The translations under genes and the position numbers were made by a program. From assembly GCA_910890315.1 (NCBI GenBank), contig CAJVGD010000001.1, positions 1,302,001 to 1,366,000 on the forward strand: a stretch of DNA of 64,000 nucleotides, given 5' to 3'. Of this stretch, positions 46,801 through 58,036 are shown piece after piece (within the stretch, counting starts at the first letter, position 1; each line of letters opens with the position of its first letter). The notes beneath the pieces were generated by a model. The model was given only the letters and a program-made list of their open reading frames with translations. It was not told the origin of the DNA and made no database searches. This DNA is from Serendipita indica DSM 11827. Lineage: Eukaryota > Basidiomycota > Agaricomycetes > Sebacinales > Serendipitaceae.

Positions 46801-47482
46801 GGTCGGTTAACTTATTCAAAGACTGACAAGGTTTCTTCTAGTATCGAGCGATGGAGAAACCAGCAAGCGAGTGGTCATCTTATGGGCAGCGGAGAATCCC
46901 CGAAGAGGAGGGTGAAGGCAATGACAGCGATGATTCTGACCGCAAGAGCAAGATGAGCTTTTCGTATTGGGGTGCCGACAAGGTCACCCTACCAAGCCAG
47001 CAGCCAAGCGCGTTCCATCGACCAACGTATCGCGGACACAGCTCACTCCCTGGTACCAAGCACCGTCTTCCTTTGCTGGAAGAACGCCGGCGAAAGAGTC
47101 CAAGTTTGGTACACGATTGCGTTCACCAGAGCCGAGCACAGACGGCTCTGTTGTTGGTTCTGTTCGTCCTGGAAGTCGACGGGCAGGTGCCACTGCGTCT
47201 CCAAGTATGCAGAGACGGCAGATTACCAGTACCGTCGACTCGAAGCTAACGACGGGGAGCACCACGTCCTTGTCTCGACAGCTCGCGCCGGGGCGACGAC
47301 ACAGTGGGAACGCAAGTTCGAGTGCACCCATCAAACGCGTTCGCAACACTTCTGTCACAAGCGGGCCGCCGAGAGTGGGCAATACAAAGACACTGAGCGC
47401 GGTCCCATCAGAAGACTCTGGAGTGGGCATGTACCGTCAAATCATCGACTACGATCCGACATTCTCCGAAATCAGGTCGTGA
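43876..47482 (+). CDS. RhoGEF (DH-PH) protein
   Basis: ATG at 43876 (MRAFLQKFRSNASSKSNTGG). About 310 residues are Ser/Pro/Thr-rich and disordered. The DH domain starts at RTRQEVLWEIVASEQRYIQE, then NMRESYIIPLLHPF, an inserted low-complexity region, HVIPEDLRTCLDVIERGIIP, LITRYDEQYPLVRV, LHEYATYVLHLERALEQ, FLSKPFQRLLKYPLLFQNLL and a helix with STLEMVSEVETIVRSIEDEK. A PH-like part follows (SSSFNDVVLLCQRIG, NLYRFLKVES, SKEAIERWRN). KPFQRLLKYPLL is the DH signature, so it should activate a Rho/Rac/Cdc42 GTPase. Frame breaks at 45592-45596, near 45730 and near 45781 fall inside homopolymers or doublets of the DH domain. The last 150 residues are low-complexity and end at 47482. Confidence 0.83.
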
Positions 47483-48441
47483 TAACATATTAGTGGCCTC
47501 TTTTTTCCATCTTCACGAACACAAAGGATCTCCCGCCATGGCCAGCGAGAAATATACCGCGCAAACGCGAAACCATCCTGACGAACATCAGCATCACAGA
47601 TCAAAAAAAACACTCATGCAATGCCTAATCTTACATTTTATAATATTCGCCTCAAGCCGTTCATTTCTGGCCTTGTCACGACCAACGCCCCCGCAAAACC
47701 CAGCAATCCTTTACAATTCCTCGTATTTTCTTTTTTCCCGTCTCGCTCCTGGACCTCATCCTGCACACACTCTCTATCTCTGTCTCCTCCACTCTTGCCG
47801 TTCCCTCTCCATCTGTCCAGCTGACCTTACTGGTTGCGTCAACGAAACTACCGAGACACACGCACGTTGCTGTGAATGAACGCTTAAGGTTATTGTATGT
47901 GTAGATTCCGGTTTCTGTCTGCCCGTTTGTGCGTTTGCATGTTTCTTTCCCTACCGTTCTTGTAGACAGTTGCATTGGCTTCCTATTCTATGCAAGTCCC
48001 ATTTTTGCTGCTCTGTTTGCCGGCCGTCCTCATGACCTTTAGTCGATGGTAAATTGTTGTCGAATGAAGTGAGGGCGATAAGTTAAGCGATCTTGTCGAA
48101 ATGCTGGTCGACTGAGTGCATTCAAGCGCCACTAGTATGTGCTGTATGGTCTCGTGAGTCCATTTAAGCTCCGAGTTCTCTCAAAAGAGTAAGGGCCTAT
48201 TCCTCCTTGGCGAGTCGAGCGCTGTTGACAAGTCATGAGTGATATAATGCGTGCATCAGCTGACGGTATAGACGACGCTTGTTATCGGCAGTTACGTCTA
48301 CGGCTACAGTACAGAACTTGACCAGGTCGGCTAATCTGTGGCTATAAGGCCAAGGGTCTGACTCCTCCACATCCGTTCGTTGTCCCGCACTTTGGACATT
48401 TGACGAAAAAATCTTGGACATAGATTAAACATTGTCAGAGA
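47483..48441. other. Intergenic, no gene seen
   Basis: 960 bp between the RhoGEF stop and the asparagine synthetase ATG. Pyrimidine-rich stretches (47680-47830) and short open frames without motifs; probably the 3' UTR and a promoter. Confidence 0.5.
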
Positions 48442-50725
48442 ATGTGCGGGATATTCGGTGTTCACGGACTCGAGCAACCTACGCCAGGATTGCGGACAAA
48501 GGCGATTGCACTCAGCAAGCGGCTGAGGCACCGCGTCCCGACTGGTCGGGTTGTTACGTTGGAAAGGAGTGCATCCGCACGAGAGAGACTTGCGATCGTT
48601 GGTGTTGGTGAGCCCATAGAGTTTCTTTCCCTTATCCGTTGTCCCGCAACGTTTTGAACGTATTTTTATCCCAGCTATTCGCTGTAATCGTCAAATTTTC
48701 TGCATGAAATGCGATCTGGACAGCAATGTGTACTGATGAATGCTCTTTGCTTGTGTGATCGACAGACACGGGTGCTCAGCCACTCATTAGTGCCGACGAA
48801 AGCAAATCCTCTGCGTCAACGGCGAAATCTACAACTATCAAGCTCTCAAGAAGACCGTCCCAGCAAATGCAATTTTCAAGACGCACTCGGACTGCGAAGT
48901 TATTCTCCATCTCGCATGCCCTCTCCTTTCGGCAGTCATCTCCGAACTAACCGCCTCTGTTTTCTCGCCCGGTGGCCCGACTTATATTCACATTCTGATA
49001 CATAAATCAATCGTCACACAGTACAAGCAACATGACCCGAGCACGCTATGCAACCTCCTCGACGGCATGTTCTCCTTTATCCTCCTAGACGAGTCCGTCT
49101 CGCCGACTCGCGTTCTTGTCGCGATCCGATTGGAATCACGACGCTCTATCGTGGAACTTCAAGTAATACGCCTGGTCTCACCTATTTCGCGTCCGAGCTC
49201 AAGGCCCTCACCGACGATTGCGATTTCATCGAGGCGTTCCCACCAGGTCACTTTTTCGACTCTAACACGGGCAAACTTGAACGCTACTACAAGCCCAAGT
49301 GGTGGGACCCGGAAGTCATCCTGCCTGACCGCTCATGCCGATCTCACTCTCTTGCGCACAACCCTCGAAGCGGCTGTCAAGAAGCGCTTGATGAGTGAGG
49401 TACCCTATGGTGTCCTGTTGAGCGGTGGACTGGATAGCAGCTTGATTGCCGCTATCGCTGCCCGAGAAACGGAACGCGTCGCACAAATTCAGCAAGAGGA
49501 ACGTCGCAGGCGATTGCTCTCCAGCGGTACGACGTCTCCTGTCATTATGACCAATGGAGGATCTGGATCTGCCGGTGTGGTTGGCGAAAACGGTACAGTT
49601 TTCCTCGACGACACTACCCCAGTCGCATGGCCGCAACTCCATTCGTTCTCGATTGGGCTTCCACATTCCCCTGATCTACTCGCCGCACGCAAAGTCGCCG
49701 CATATCTTGGGACTCAGCACCATGAATTCACCTTTACAGTCCAAGAGGGACTCGACGCTATTCCCGAGGTCATCTATCACCTGGAGACATACGACGTCAC
49801 GACTGTTCGCGCTAGTACACCCATGTATCTTCTCAGTCGCAAGATCAAGGCCATGGGGGTCAAGATGGTCCTTAGCGGAGAGGGAAGCGACGAAATCTTT
49901 GGAGGTTTGTGGCATTCATTTCCTATCGACCTTGGCTGACATCTTGGATAGGATACCTTTACTTCCATGCCGCACCATCTGCTGAAGAGTTTCACAAGGA
50001 GACGGTCAAACGAGTGCAAAACTTGCACACGTCGGATTGCCTTCGCGCCAACAAGTCGACGATGGCATGGGGTTTAGAGGCTCGCGTGCCCTTCTTGGAT
50101 AAGGCATTCTTGGACGTCGCGATGACAATCAACCCAGAAGAGAAGATGTTTGGCAAGGGTACGAAGCAAAAGGTCGACAGTGATGGATGCCCTATCATGG
50201 AAAAGGTGTGTCATATTCTCTTTGTCCGCTATTGATTACTGAATAGACTGTAGTACATCATTCGAAAGGCCTTCGACTGTGCTCCCGACGGCAAGGTACG
50301 CCTTTGAGTGAACATCTGCTGGGTACTGAGTATCTGCAGGCATACCTTCCCAAGTCGATTCTCTGGCGTCAAAAGGAGCAGTTTTCCGACGGTGTAGGCT
50401 ACTCTTGGATCGACGGTATCAAAGACCACGCTGCTGCCACCGTCTCCGATGAGGCTTTGGCGGGTGCCAAGGAACGATACCCAGAAGATACCCCCGAGAC
50501 CAAAGAAGCATATCTCATCCGTGAAATCTTTGAGAGTATGTTCTTCGTCGGCTGATGATATTAATCGAGGCTGACATGATCTTCGCAGGTCACTTCCCTA
50601 CCAAGGCCGCTGCGGCAACGGCTGTGCGCTGGATTCCCCGTATGGACTGGGGATGCTCATCAGACCCGAGTGGTCGTAGCGTTTCCATTCATAACGCGGC
50701 CTATGAACAACAACAGGACGAATGA
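48442..50725 (+). CDS. ASN1: Asparagine synthetase (glutamine-hydrolysing)
   Basis: ATG at 48442: MCGIFGVHG with the Cys2 nucleophile of the class II amidotransferase. Then [115 protein letters not shown] (PP-loop SGGLDSS), [75 protein letters not shown] and [20 protein letters not shown]. It is full length, about 620 residues with an insert after the PP-loop. Several frame breaks lie in the N-terminal domain (near 48534, 48804-48806, 49112 and 49330), each at repeated bases in conserved motifs. One intron begins with GC at 48914. Confidence 0.92.
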
Positions 50726-51008
50726 TCTTTCGAAGGCAAGGAGCGCTGCTCGCTCTGGATTGGATAGATGCACGAGGATATCTCAGTTTACTTAGTTCGG
50801 CTGATTTGGAATCTACAGATTGTGTTTCTTCAGTGAGGAATGAGTTTGAACCATGGATACCAGCGAAAGCAGTAGAGTACGACGCGGAGACTTCTCCATC
50901 GTTGACGGTCATTTTGCGGAGTAGAAAGAGGCTCAATCGCTCATAACTAGACTTTACAAATAAGTGATTCTACATAGCAATTTCGTTACTTCCTATTGGC
51001 GTAGAGCG

Positions 51009-51556
51009 CTATTTGTAGAAACCAAACCCATCGCCCTGTAAACCCACCCTCACAGTGCGTCTCCTCACCTGACCGGGCTCCAACCCACTACCAGCACCGG
51101 TAGAGCCTGGATTAAACATCTTTTCTCCATCTAACATCCATCTTGTTCCAGCTCTATCCGCATCTTTCTCAAACACTTCATAAACGAGACCGGTCGGGTC
51201 GCACAACCTTCGCCGTCCAATATCAATGGTGTTGACTACTTTCTCTTCCCTATTGGCGGTAACCTCTGGATGATCGGCCTCTGGAGGGACCACAATGGCC
51301 GTTTTATCCGCCATCATTGCCATCCCAGCCAACACGATCCCAAGAAGCGCAGTCACTCCTAGACCCGCAATAAATGCGACACTAGATTCCATGTCGGGAC
51401 AACGGTCGCCAACACTTGGCCCGCAGCAGTAGCCCTTTCTACCGGTGAAGTGGAATCGAATGCCGCGTGGCCTAATCCAAGCATAGTGCGCCCCATACTC
51501 TCGCTCATCTTCCTTTCCACCTCTTTGGACGAAGCACCCGAAGCCGCGAGGGTCAT
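51009..51556 (-). CDS. Single-span membrane protein, uncharacterised
   Basis: ATG at 51556 (MTLAASGASSKEVERKMSES), then AAFDSTSPVERATAAGQVLA, a short intron, a hydrophobic span VAFIAGLGVTALLGIVLAG, and a cytosolic-looking tail CDPTGLVYEVFEKDADRAGT and VRVGLQGDGFGFYK ending at 51009. An exon farther upstream on the same strand (51566-51690: HTTSSLSNQATAQALSSVLY) may belong to it, and then it would overlap the plus-strand gene. The tail shares an LVYE-x-FE motif with the gene next to it. No domain known. Confidence 0.5.
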
Positions 51557-51658
51557 GAACGAGTTTCAGAGGCCTCCACCCCGTATAGGCGGGTTGGCGG
51601 CATAGAGCACACTACTCAATGCCTGCGCAGTAGCTTGATTGGAGAGACTGGAAGTGGT

Positions 51659-52462
51659 ATGGAAAGTAACGGTGATTGGGGCCACAGGAATGAATCGCCG
51701 TATGGGGCAATTCTGCTTATTTGCTCCGTGACGGTGGCAGATATGAGAGTCAAATACGTTGACCCATCCCTCTCCCAAACTGCCAGTTCCAACGATCCAT
51801 CGTCCGACGAAAACCACGGCTTCATAATCCTCTCATACACGCCGACCCCTTCCAACGAAACTACGCGCGCGGTGACTGCTATCCTAGACATGATGTTTTC
51901 ACCAGTCGAAACGCTCTCGACCGCGTTACAACCACTCGCACTCACGCTGAATGCAACAGAATTCGTACGCGCATTCGAACGAGAGTACGCCCGAACACAT
52001 TTGCCGTTGGCACACGGGGCGTTTGAAGTCATCCCTGCGACTTCAACATCCGTTACCACTGTCGTCGAGGGTTCTGCAATTCCTATTGCCGGACTACTCG
52101 TCTACATTGCGCTACTGATTCTATTCGGCCTGTTTGCCCTCCTTCAGGGTGGCTTGGCGATGGGAGTCAGCAAGATGGCAGTGTGGAAGCCAAAAGTCAG
52201 TAAGGGTGATAATGAGAAGAGGAAGAAAGACGGACATTGGACGAGCATTGCACAACTCGCTGCTGAGCGACTCACAAGCAGCTGTGCACTCGTCTACGAG
52301 GCCTTTGAGCGTCGTAGGCGTTCAAGGGAGGAAGCCTGCTCGCACTCAGTGCAGAGTGCAGGAATCGAAATGTTCGCCGAGGGTACGCGCGGCGAAGAAC
52401 GAGATACGGAAGGGAGGGTGGTATTCGATATTGAACAACGAGGCGTTTATGTTCTCGGTTAG
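51659..52462 (+). CDS. Single-span membrane protein, uncharacterised
   Basis: Single open frame, ATG at 51659 (MESNGDWGHRNESPYGAILL). The outside part has LSYTPTPSNETTRAVTAILD, FVRAFEREYARTHLP and FEVIPATSTSVTTVVEGSAI; one strong span follows (IAGLLVYIALLILFGLFALL), then a basic tail with ALVYEAFERRRRSREEA and VVFDIEQRGVYVLG, ending 52462. The LVYE-x-FE motif is also found in the gene at 51009-51556 on the other strand. An N-terminal signal peptide is not seen, so a 5' exon may be missing. Function unknown. Confidence 0.5.
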   Translation: MESNGDWGHRNESPYGAILLICSVTVADMRVKYVDPSLSQTASSNDPSSDENHGFIILSYTPTPSNETTRAVTAILDMMFSPVETLSTALQPLALTLNATEFVRAFEREYARTHLPLAHGAFEVIPATSTSVTTVVEGSAIPIAGLLVYIALLILFGLFALLQGGLAMGVSKMAVWKPKVSKGDNEKRKKDGHWTSIAQLAAERLTSSCALVYEAFERRRRSREEACSHSVQSAGIEMFAEGTRGEERDTEGRVVFDIEQRGVYVLG

Positions 52463-52840
52463 ACTTGTTGTACGTAGTCTTATTGTAACTCGGTTTAAAT
52501 AACAAGAAACTGCTCTCTCTAATTGGATATAGCGTAGAATTATCGTATGATTATAGTTTGGTCTTAATTACGAGCCCCTCAGTCTAAACCGACACTTTCG
52601 AAGATGCAGGGTTTGAATGAATGGCTTGGCTATTCCTCGTATCTTGCTGCCATCCTCAAGGACGAGGTAATGCAACGCAGTTCAAGCAGTTGAAATAAAC
52701 TGAGACGCTGTTTTACGAGCTTGTCAAGGTTTGCCGACAACAGATCGAACGTGAGGGCGTAAATGGGGGTAAAACAAAGTCTGCCACTTGATCCTCGCCA
52801 CCACTTTCATCGTCCCCGTCGAGTCCATCGCCAGTCCAAA

Positions 52841-53553
52841 ATGCCCGCCAGAGAACGCAGCTTCATCATGATCAAACCGGACGGTGTCCAGCGCAACCTG
52901 ATTGGCAAGATCGTCGGTAGATTCGAGGAGAGGGGTTTCAAGATTATCGCCATGAAAATGGTTCACGCAACCACGGAGCACCTGGAGAAGCGTAAGTCTC
53001 GTCCCTCGTGTACACTATGTCCTCCTTGCTCGATCCTCGTCGATTTCGTCGAACTCGATACAGGCTCTCGTCCTCGGCGTCGTTGAGAGGACTGAGAGGA
53101 CATGATAACGATATAAAATCATCTTCAAATAGCTTTTATTTCCATCGATTGCTCAAATGCTGACCCGCCGGCCCATGCCACCCGCCTTTCACAGACTATG
53201 CCGATCTCAAGAACAAGCCCTTCTTCCCGGGACTTATCAAGTACATGGCCTCTGGACCCGTCCTCGCATTCGTTATCGAGGGTCTCGACGCTGTCAAGAC
53301 CGGTCGTGCCATGCTCGGTGCAACCAACCCCCTGGCATCTCTTCCTGGTTTGTCGTTTTAAACACCATCGTAGCACGGCACTGATGATATTCACCTAGGT
53401 ACCATCCGTGGTGACTACTGCCTTGTGACTGGCCGCAACATCTGCCACGGTTCCGACGCCGTTGAGTCTGCCGAAAAGGAAATCGCACTCTGGTTCCCAG
53501 AGGGCGTCATTGAATATAAAGACTGCGAGGCCGAGTGGGTCTACGAGGACTAG
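52841..53553 (+). CDS. YNK1: Nucleoside diphosphate kinase
   Basis: Transfers phosphate between nucleoside di- and triphosphates through a phospho-His. ATG at 52841: [40 protein letters not shown], intron, [80 protein letters not shown] with the catalytic His, [19 protein letters not shown]. It is full length (about 150 residues) and all frames are intact. Highly conserved family; no doubt about identity. Confidence 0.96.
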
Positions 53554-53732
53554 ATCTTACGTCTCGTCTGTTAGTCGCGCTGTAGTTTCTCCTGTCGTTG
53601 GTGTCCAGTGACACTCTTCGTGAATCCAAAGTGCATCTTACAGTCATAGCACCTCGAACATGCGTGAAGACGTGTGAGATTCAGTATGGAAAGTACAGTG
53701 CTCGTGTGTAAGTCAATCCGTCAAATACACAG

Positions 53733-56700
53733 CTATGAGTCGGCCTTGATCAATGCTCGCAGATCATCTGAGATAAACGGAAGCTTCTTCAGGCTTCCGA
53801 CAACACTGTCCGCAGTTGAGCCACCGTCGACGTTTCGCTTCCTCATGCCAGACGTCGTCGGATCGAGCAGCTCAGCTTGTCGGCGATCAATGTCCTGCAC
53901 CATTTGCCGGAACGAGAGGAAGAGCACTTCGGCCTGCGCAAGCGTCGAGTCGAGCTCGATCGTCATGCTCAGGTGATTGCAATACTTGAGAATTTCGTCA
54001 AACTCGACCAAGTACCGCAGAATGCTGTCCCGGTGGGACTCGAGTACGGCGAGTGCCACGAAGAGAAGGAATTGGCTGCTGTAATGATTCGTCCAAAGAA
54101 CCTGAGAGCATACTCAATGAATTGTCTCTCAGGAATCTGTAACATACCTCCCAAAGTCCCAGTACATCGTCGAAAGGAAATTCGCGTTTGAATGCAATTA
54201 GAACCCAGCTAAAAAGAGATTCAACACTTCAAGTGTGGCGCGCCGTCGTCACGCACCGGAAACAGAAAAATAGGTTAAGGCTGTCGCATTTCTCTGAAAG
54301 ATTGTGAGACAGGCGCCTTTAGATGAGGCGAGTAACCGCACCGAAGTGCTTGTAAAGCTCTGGATCCATGACTGCAACTAGCTGTTGCAAGGTTGCCAGC
54401 TGACGCTTCATGCCGCTCTGATCCCGCAAAAAGTTTTGCTTCTAAAGGCGGGTCAGACAAATCCACGATCATCGTTTAATTAGGACACACCATTCGGTCC
54501 ATGAGTGCTGCGAAGCACCAGAAAGTCATCACCTCGTCACCCTTCATCACCACATAGATCGGAGCACAGAGATCTGACATTCCTTGGACATAACCTGTAT
54601 CATCGCGACATTCAAAACGAGACCCGCGGCGTCGGGGAAGCATGCGAGAAGAAGTGTTCGTGTCAGTCCCCAAATTTGCGCGCATTTCTTCAAAGGATGT
54701 CTAATGTCCTCATCAGAAGCAAATTTGTAAATGACGTACCGAGATCCTTCTCGTAAAAACCGTATGTCAGCAAGATTTCGCATAGCTTGACCGTATGTTC
54801 GTTTGCGAGTGATTGTGCGCCAATTTCCTCCGTCGAGGGTGAGAAATTGTATGTATTGTGCGGATTGTGTGGATTTGACGGGTCTGAAGGCGCCATGAAC
54901 ATGGGCTGATTCCTGTCCGTACGCCGGCAGTCGACATCAATACGATGCCGTTCCTATACAAGAGATTAGACACATCATACTAACATATGTCGACAAACCT
55001 CTTGAATATCTTGACGATTGAAGACTTCATCCACGCCTTGCCACTCCGATTTAATTTCATTGTAGCGCGCCTTTAGCTGCGCCCAAAGAATCTCTCGCTC
55101 TCGTTCATCAACATCCCAGGGTAAAACTCCTAGAATAAACGGCCACGCCTTTTGACGAACGTCGTAGGCACATCCCTAAGCGAGACACGTCAATCCAAGG
55201 TACTACCAAGGTGTGTGATACTTACCCGTCTGAAAATTTCTTGTCGCATGTAATCAATCGGTACGATAGGTCTACCATCGCCGGCGAACCAAGCAGCCCA
55301 CATATCGCGGTCAACGGGGTGCTTTGGATCCCTTGTGCTCCGAGATATGGGCACATTTCGCGACTGCCTAATCACCTCGAATACGCCTAGTCCCGAGTCT
55401 TCCTCATCATCATCAATACCGCCAACCTGTGAGTGGATTTCACGTCGGCGAGCGCGTTCTCCCTCCTCTGCAACGATGCGGGCCCATCTCGCGAGATAGA
55501 CACGGGCACTTTCATATTCGCCTACACCACCTTTCTCCACCCAGCTGGACCATTCCCCATTAGCATTTACGAGCGAGTTGACGGGATCAGGAAGGTAGGG
55601 TACAATGGGTTTGGCTAGAGGATGCGAGAGAATGCGCTGAGCGGTTGAGCGGGCCCCCCGGGTGATCTGCGAAAAGCCCTGCAGAAGAGCTAAACGAGCT
55701 TGAGATGTCGATGCTGGAGATGACAGCGTTTGGTGAAGGACTGAGTTTCGGTTCGGGCTGCCGGAGTACGAGTGTGGTCGGCCACGTCTTCGATGACGTG
55801 GTGTATTTGAGGATGGCGAGAGAATTTCGTCTACTGCGTCGTCTGAAAAGAGCACGGTCGTGTGTGTTTCGATATCTGCGCGTGATGGATCGACAAGGTA
55901 GAGGCTGTTCTGGAGAGAAGATCGAAGGACATTTGCGTACAAGCGCAGACGTGCTAGGAGATCCTCTCCGCCCCATTTAGAGGGAGGCTGCGACGAGCCT
56001 GGAGCAATGGAATTGAACGATCTGGACTCGTCATCGTGGAAGAAGAGTGTCGGGAGCGTTTCGCCACTACTGAGATGGATGGATATTGAACCATACCAGG
56101 AAGAGAAAGAGGGAGGGTGAATAATGAGGCTGTAGACTGAACTTAAGGGCACAGAAAACGCGTATGGCTCGCCATGTCGTGAAGGGAGCTCGACGAGAAC
56201 AGCGTCTCCATCTTCAGTTGACGCAGAGGCTTCGACAGATGTGAATTTTTCCCATTCTTCGGATCCCTTCTCCTCTAGCAGCGACTCTGGTATCCACGCA
56301 AGCAGATACGTCGGCTTGAGACCTTGCTATCGAAGAAACAATGAATTGGTACCCGATTAGTCAAATATGTAGATACCTTGCGAACGATAGCAACAAATCC
56401 TGGCAGATTATCCCTCGAATATGCAGTTGGATGGACATAACTGAAGATACAGTCAAACGGTGCCAAGTTCGTGTGAGCCAAATGGACGTACACCTTTGAC
56501 TTGGAGTAAAGTAGGCCGTATTTCATATCCTCTTCGGATAACTGTTCATCCGAATTCGGTGTGTGCTTGATTTCCACCATGCTGTCAATCTGAGAGCGGC
56601 CGCGTCAGTCCCTGGGGCTTGTAAGGTAGCGGTGGGGACGTACGGAGAGTGTAGACACGTCTTCTTCGATGTTTTGGAACGAGTTTCCCCCTCCCATGCT

Positions 56701-56990
56701 ATATGAACCCCACGCGCTTGCTACGGACGGACAGACTTCTGCAAGCTGCGGCGCAGTGCGTTCGCGTGCTGATGTGTACGCCTTGGATAATAGATTATAA
56801 TCTAGAGACTCGAGTCTTGGCGGAAAATCCGAGAGTCTGCTCGAGTTGGAATCAATGCCAGTTGTGGCAGAGAGGAAGCTTGTGGTTGCTGACCTCCACA
56901 CCTGATATTGACGCCCGGAGCCTGCATCAAGCGGGGAGCGAGACGAGCCTGGATTCCCTTCTGCGTCAAACTTGGTTCAGGGTTGAGTGA
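53733..56990 (-). CDS. GYP7: TBC-domain Rab GTPase-activating protein, Gyp7-like
   Basis: N-terminal part: MVEIKHTPNSDEQLSEEDMK, YGLLYSKSKVYVHPTAYSRD and NLPGFVAIVRK, the region typical of Gyp7/TBC1D15. A large middle exon (VYSLIIHPPSFSSWYGSISI, then AWAAWFAGDGRPIV-like DMWAAWFAGDGRP) precedes the TBC fold: AYDVRQKAWPFILGVLPWDV, WQGVDEVFNRQDIQE, IDVDCRRTDRNQPM, GYVQGMSDLCAPIYVVMKGD, TFWCFAALMDRM, LATLQQLVAVMDPELYKHFG and a C-terminal segment ILKYCNHLSMTIELDSTLAQ. The Arg finger (IDVDCRRTD) and Gln finger (YVQGMSD) are seen. Gyp7 turns off Ypt7/Rab7 at the vacuole. About 10 exons. The first exon with ATG lies near 56990-57050 and was not fixed. Confidence 0.85.
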
Positions 56991-57053
56991 CAAAGCTCGA
57001 GAGACTTGACGCGTAGCGGCGCCTACTAGCCTATCTCGATCTGGGGAGTAGCC

Positions 57054-58036
57054 ATGGCATCGCTGGGGGTCCTGAGAGAATACGCAAAGAAATCTATTCC
57101 TTCTCCGTCATTACCGTCATCGGTACTCTTTGCTCATACCGACAAAACCCTCACAATCTTCGATGGGTATCCAAAGGTCAGCGTTCAGTTCAGGAAAGAG
57201 GAAGACCCCTCTAAATCACGAGTTGCAGGCCCAATTTCACTTCTTGATTATGCCTAGGCTACTTCCAGAAATGGAGACGGCAAGATTCAAGAATCTGCGG
57301 ACTCTGCTGCGGTGGGATCGCAACAAAGCCAAGGAGACCATTGTACAGCTCCAAAAAGACTCTGAGAAAGTCATTGAAGACATTGAAGACGAGATGGTTC
57401 GTCTTCACGGGTACAAATGGAAGGTAAAGATCATTGGGACCCGTGTTCAACGAGCTAAGAATTCTTGCAGATACACATCGGGTTTCATGCCGTCCCAAGC
57501 ATGGAGTAAGTAGAAAACTCTACGCCTCACATCATCTGACGAGGCGGATATAGCCATCTCCACATGCACATCATCTCGTCCGACCTGTGCTCGCCTTCTC
57601 TCAAGAATAAGAAACACTACAACTCGTTCCACCCGGACCTCGGCTTCTTTATTCATCTCAATGATGTGCTAAGTTGGCTCGATGGGGACGATGCCTATTA
57701 CGAAACAGCAAGTGGATTTTTCATCCCTGCGATGAGCGCTGAACCATATGGTCACCGAAGATGTCCAAACTACCGGAGTCTCAATACGAACCAATTCTCA
57801 AATCGGATCTTGCGTGCTGGCGGTGCCAGGCTACACAGAAGAATATCCCCACGTTGAAGCAGCACCTTCAGGTAGAATGGGAGAAGGAAAAGGCTCGAGC
57901 GCTCTCACCCACTAAACGGAAACGAGCAGCATCGGGTGGACAGCACGATGAAGACACACGCGGAGGCCGAGAGGATGATGCAAAACGAAAGAAAACGGTG
58001 GATACGGACAACCAGCCCAATACACCCTTGCAATAA
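57054..58036 (+). CDS. HNT3: Aprataxin-like HNT3
   Basis: Removes AMP from abortive DNA ligation ends. ATG at 57054: MASLGVLREYAKKSIPSPSL, SSVLFAHTDKTLTIFDGYPK, intron, AQFHFLIMPRLLPEME, then helices, KIHIGFHAVPSM and, after an intron, HLHMHIISSDLCSPSLKNKK and HYNSFHPDLGFF. The His triad HLHMH is the HIT active site, with SPSLKNKKHYNSF typical for aprataxin. The C-terminal CWRCQ...PTLKQHLQVEW is the matching zinc finger, and the tail PTKRKRAASGG is a likely nuclear signal. About 235 residues. Close to the yeast and fission yeast proteins in layout. Confidence 0.9.

Noticed and set aside
48442-50725. Asparagine synthetase as a pseudogene
   Set aside because: Breaks are single- or few-base losses at repeated bases, while all catalytic motifs are conserved, and the same kind of defect occurs in essential genes of the window.
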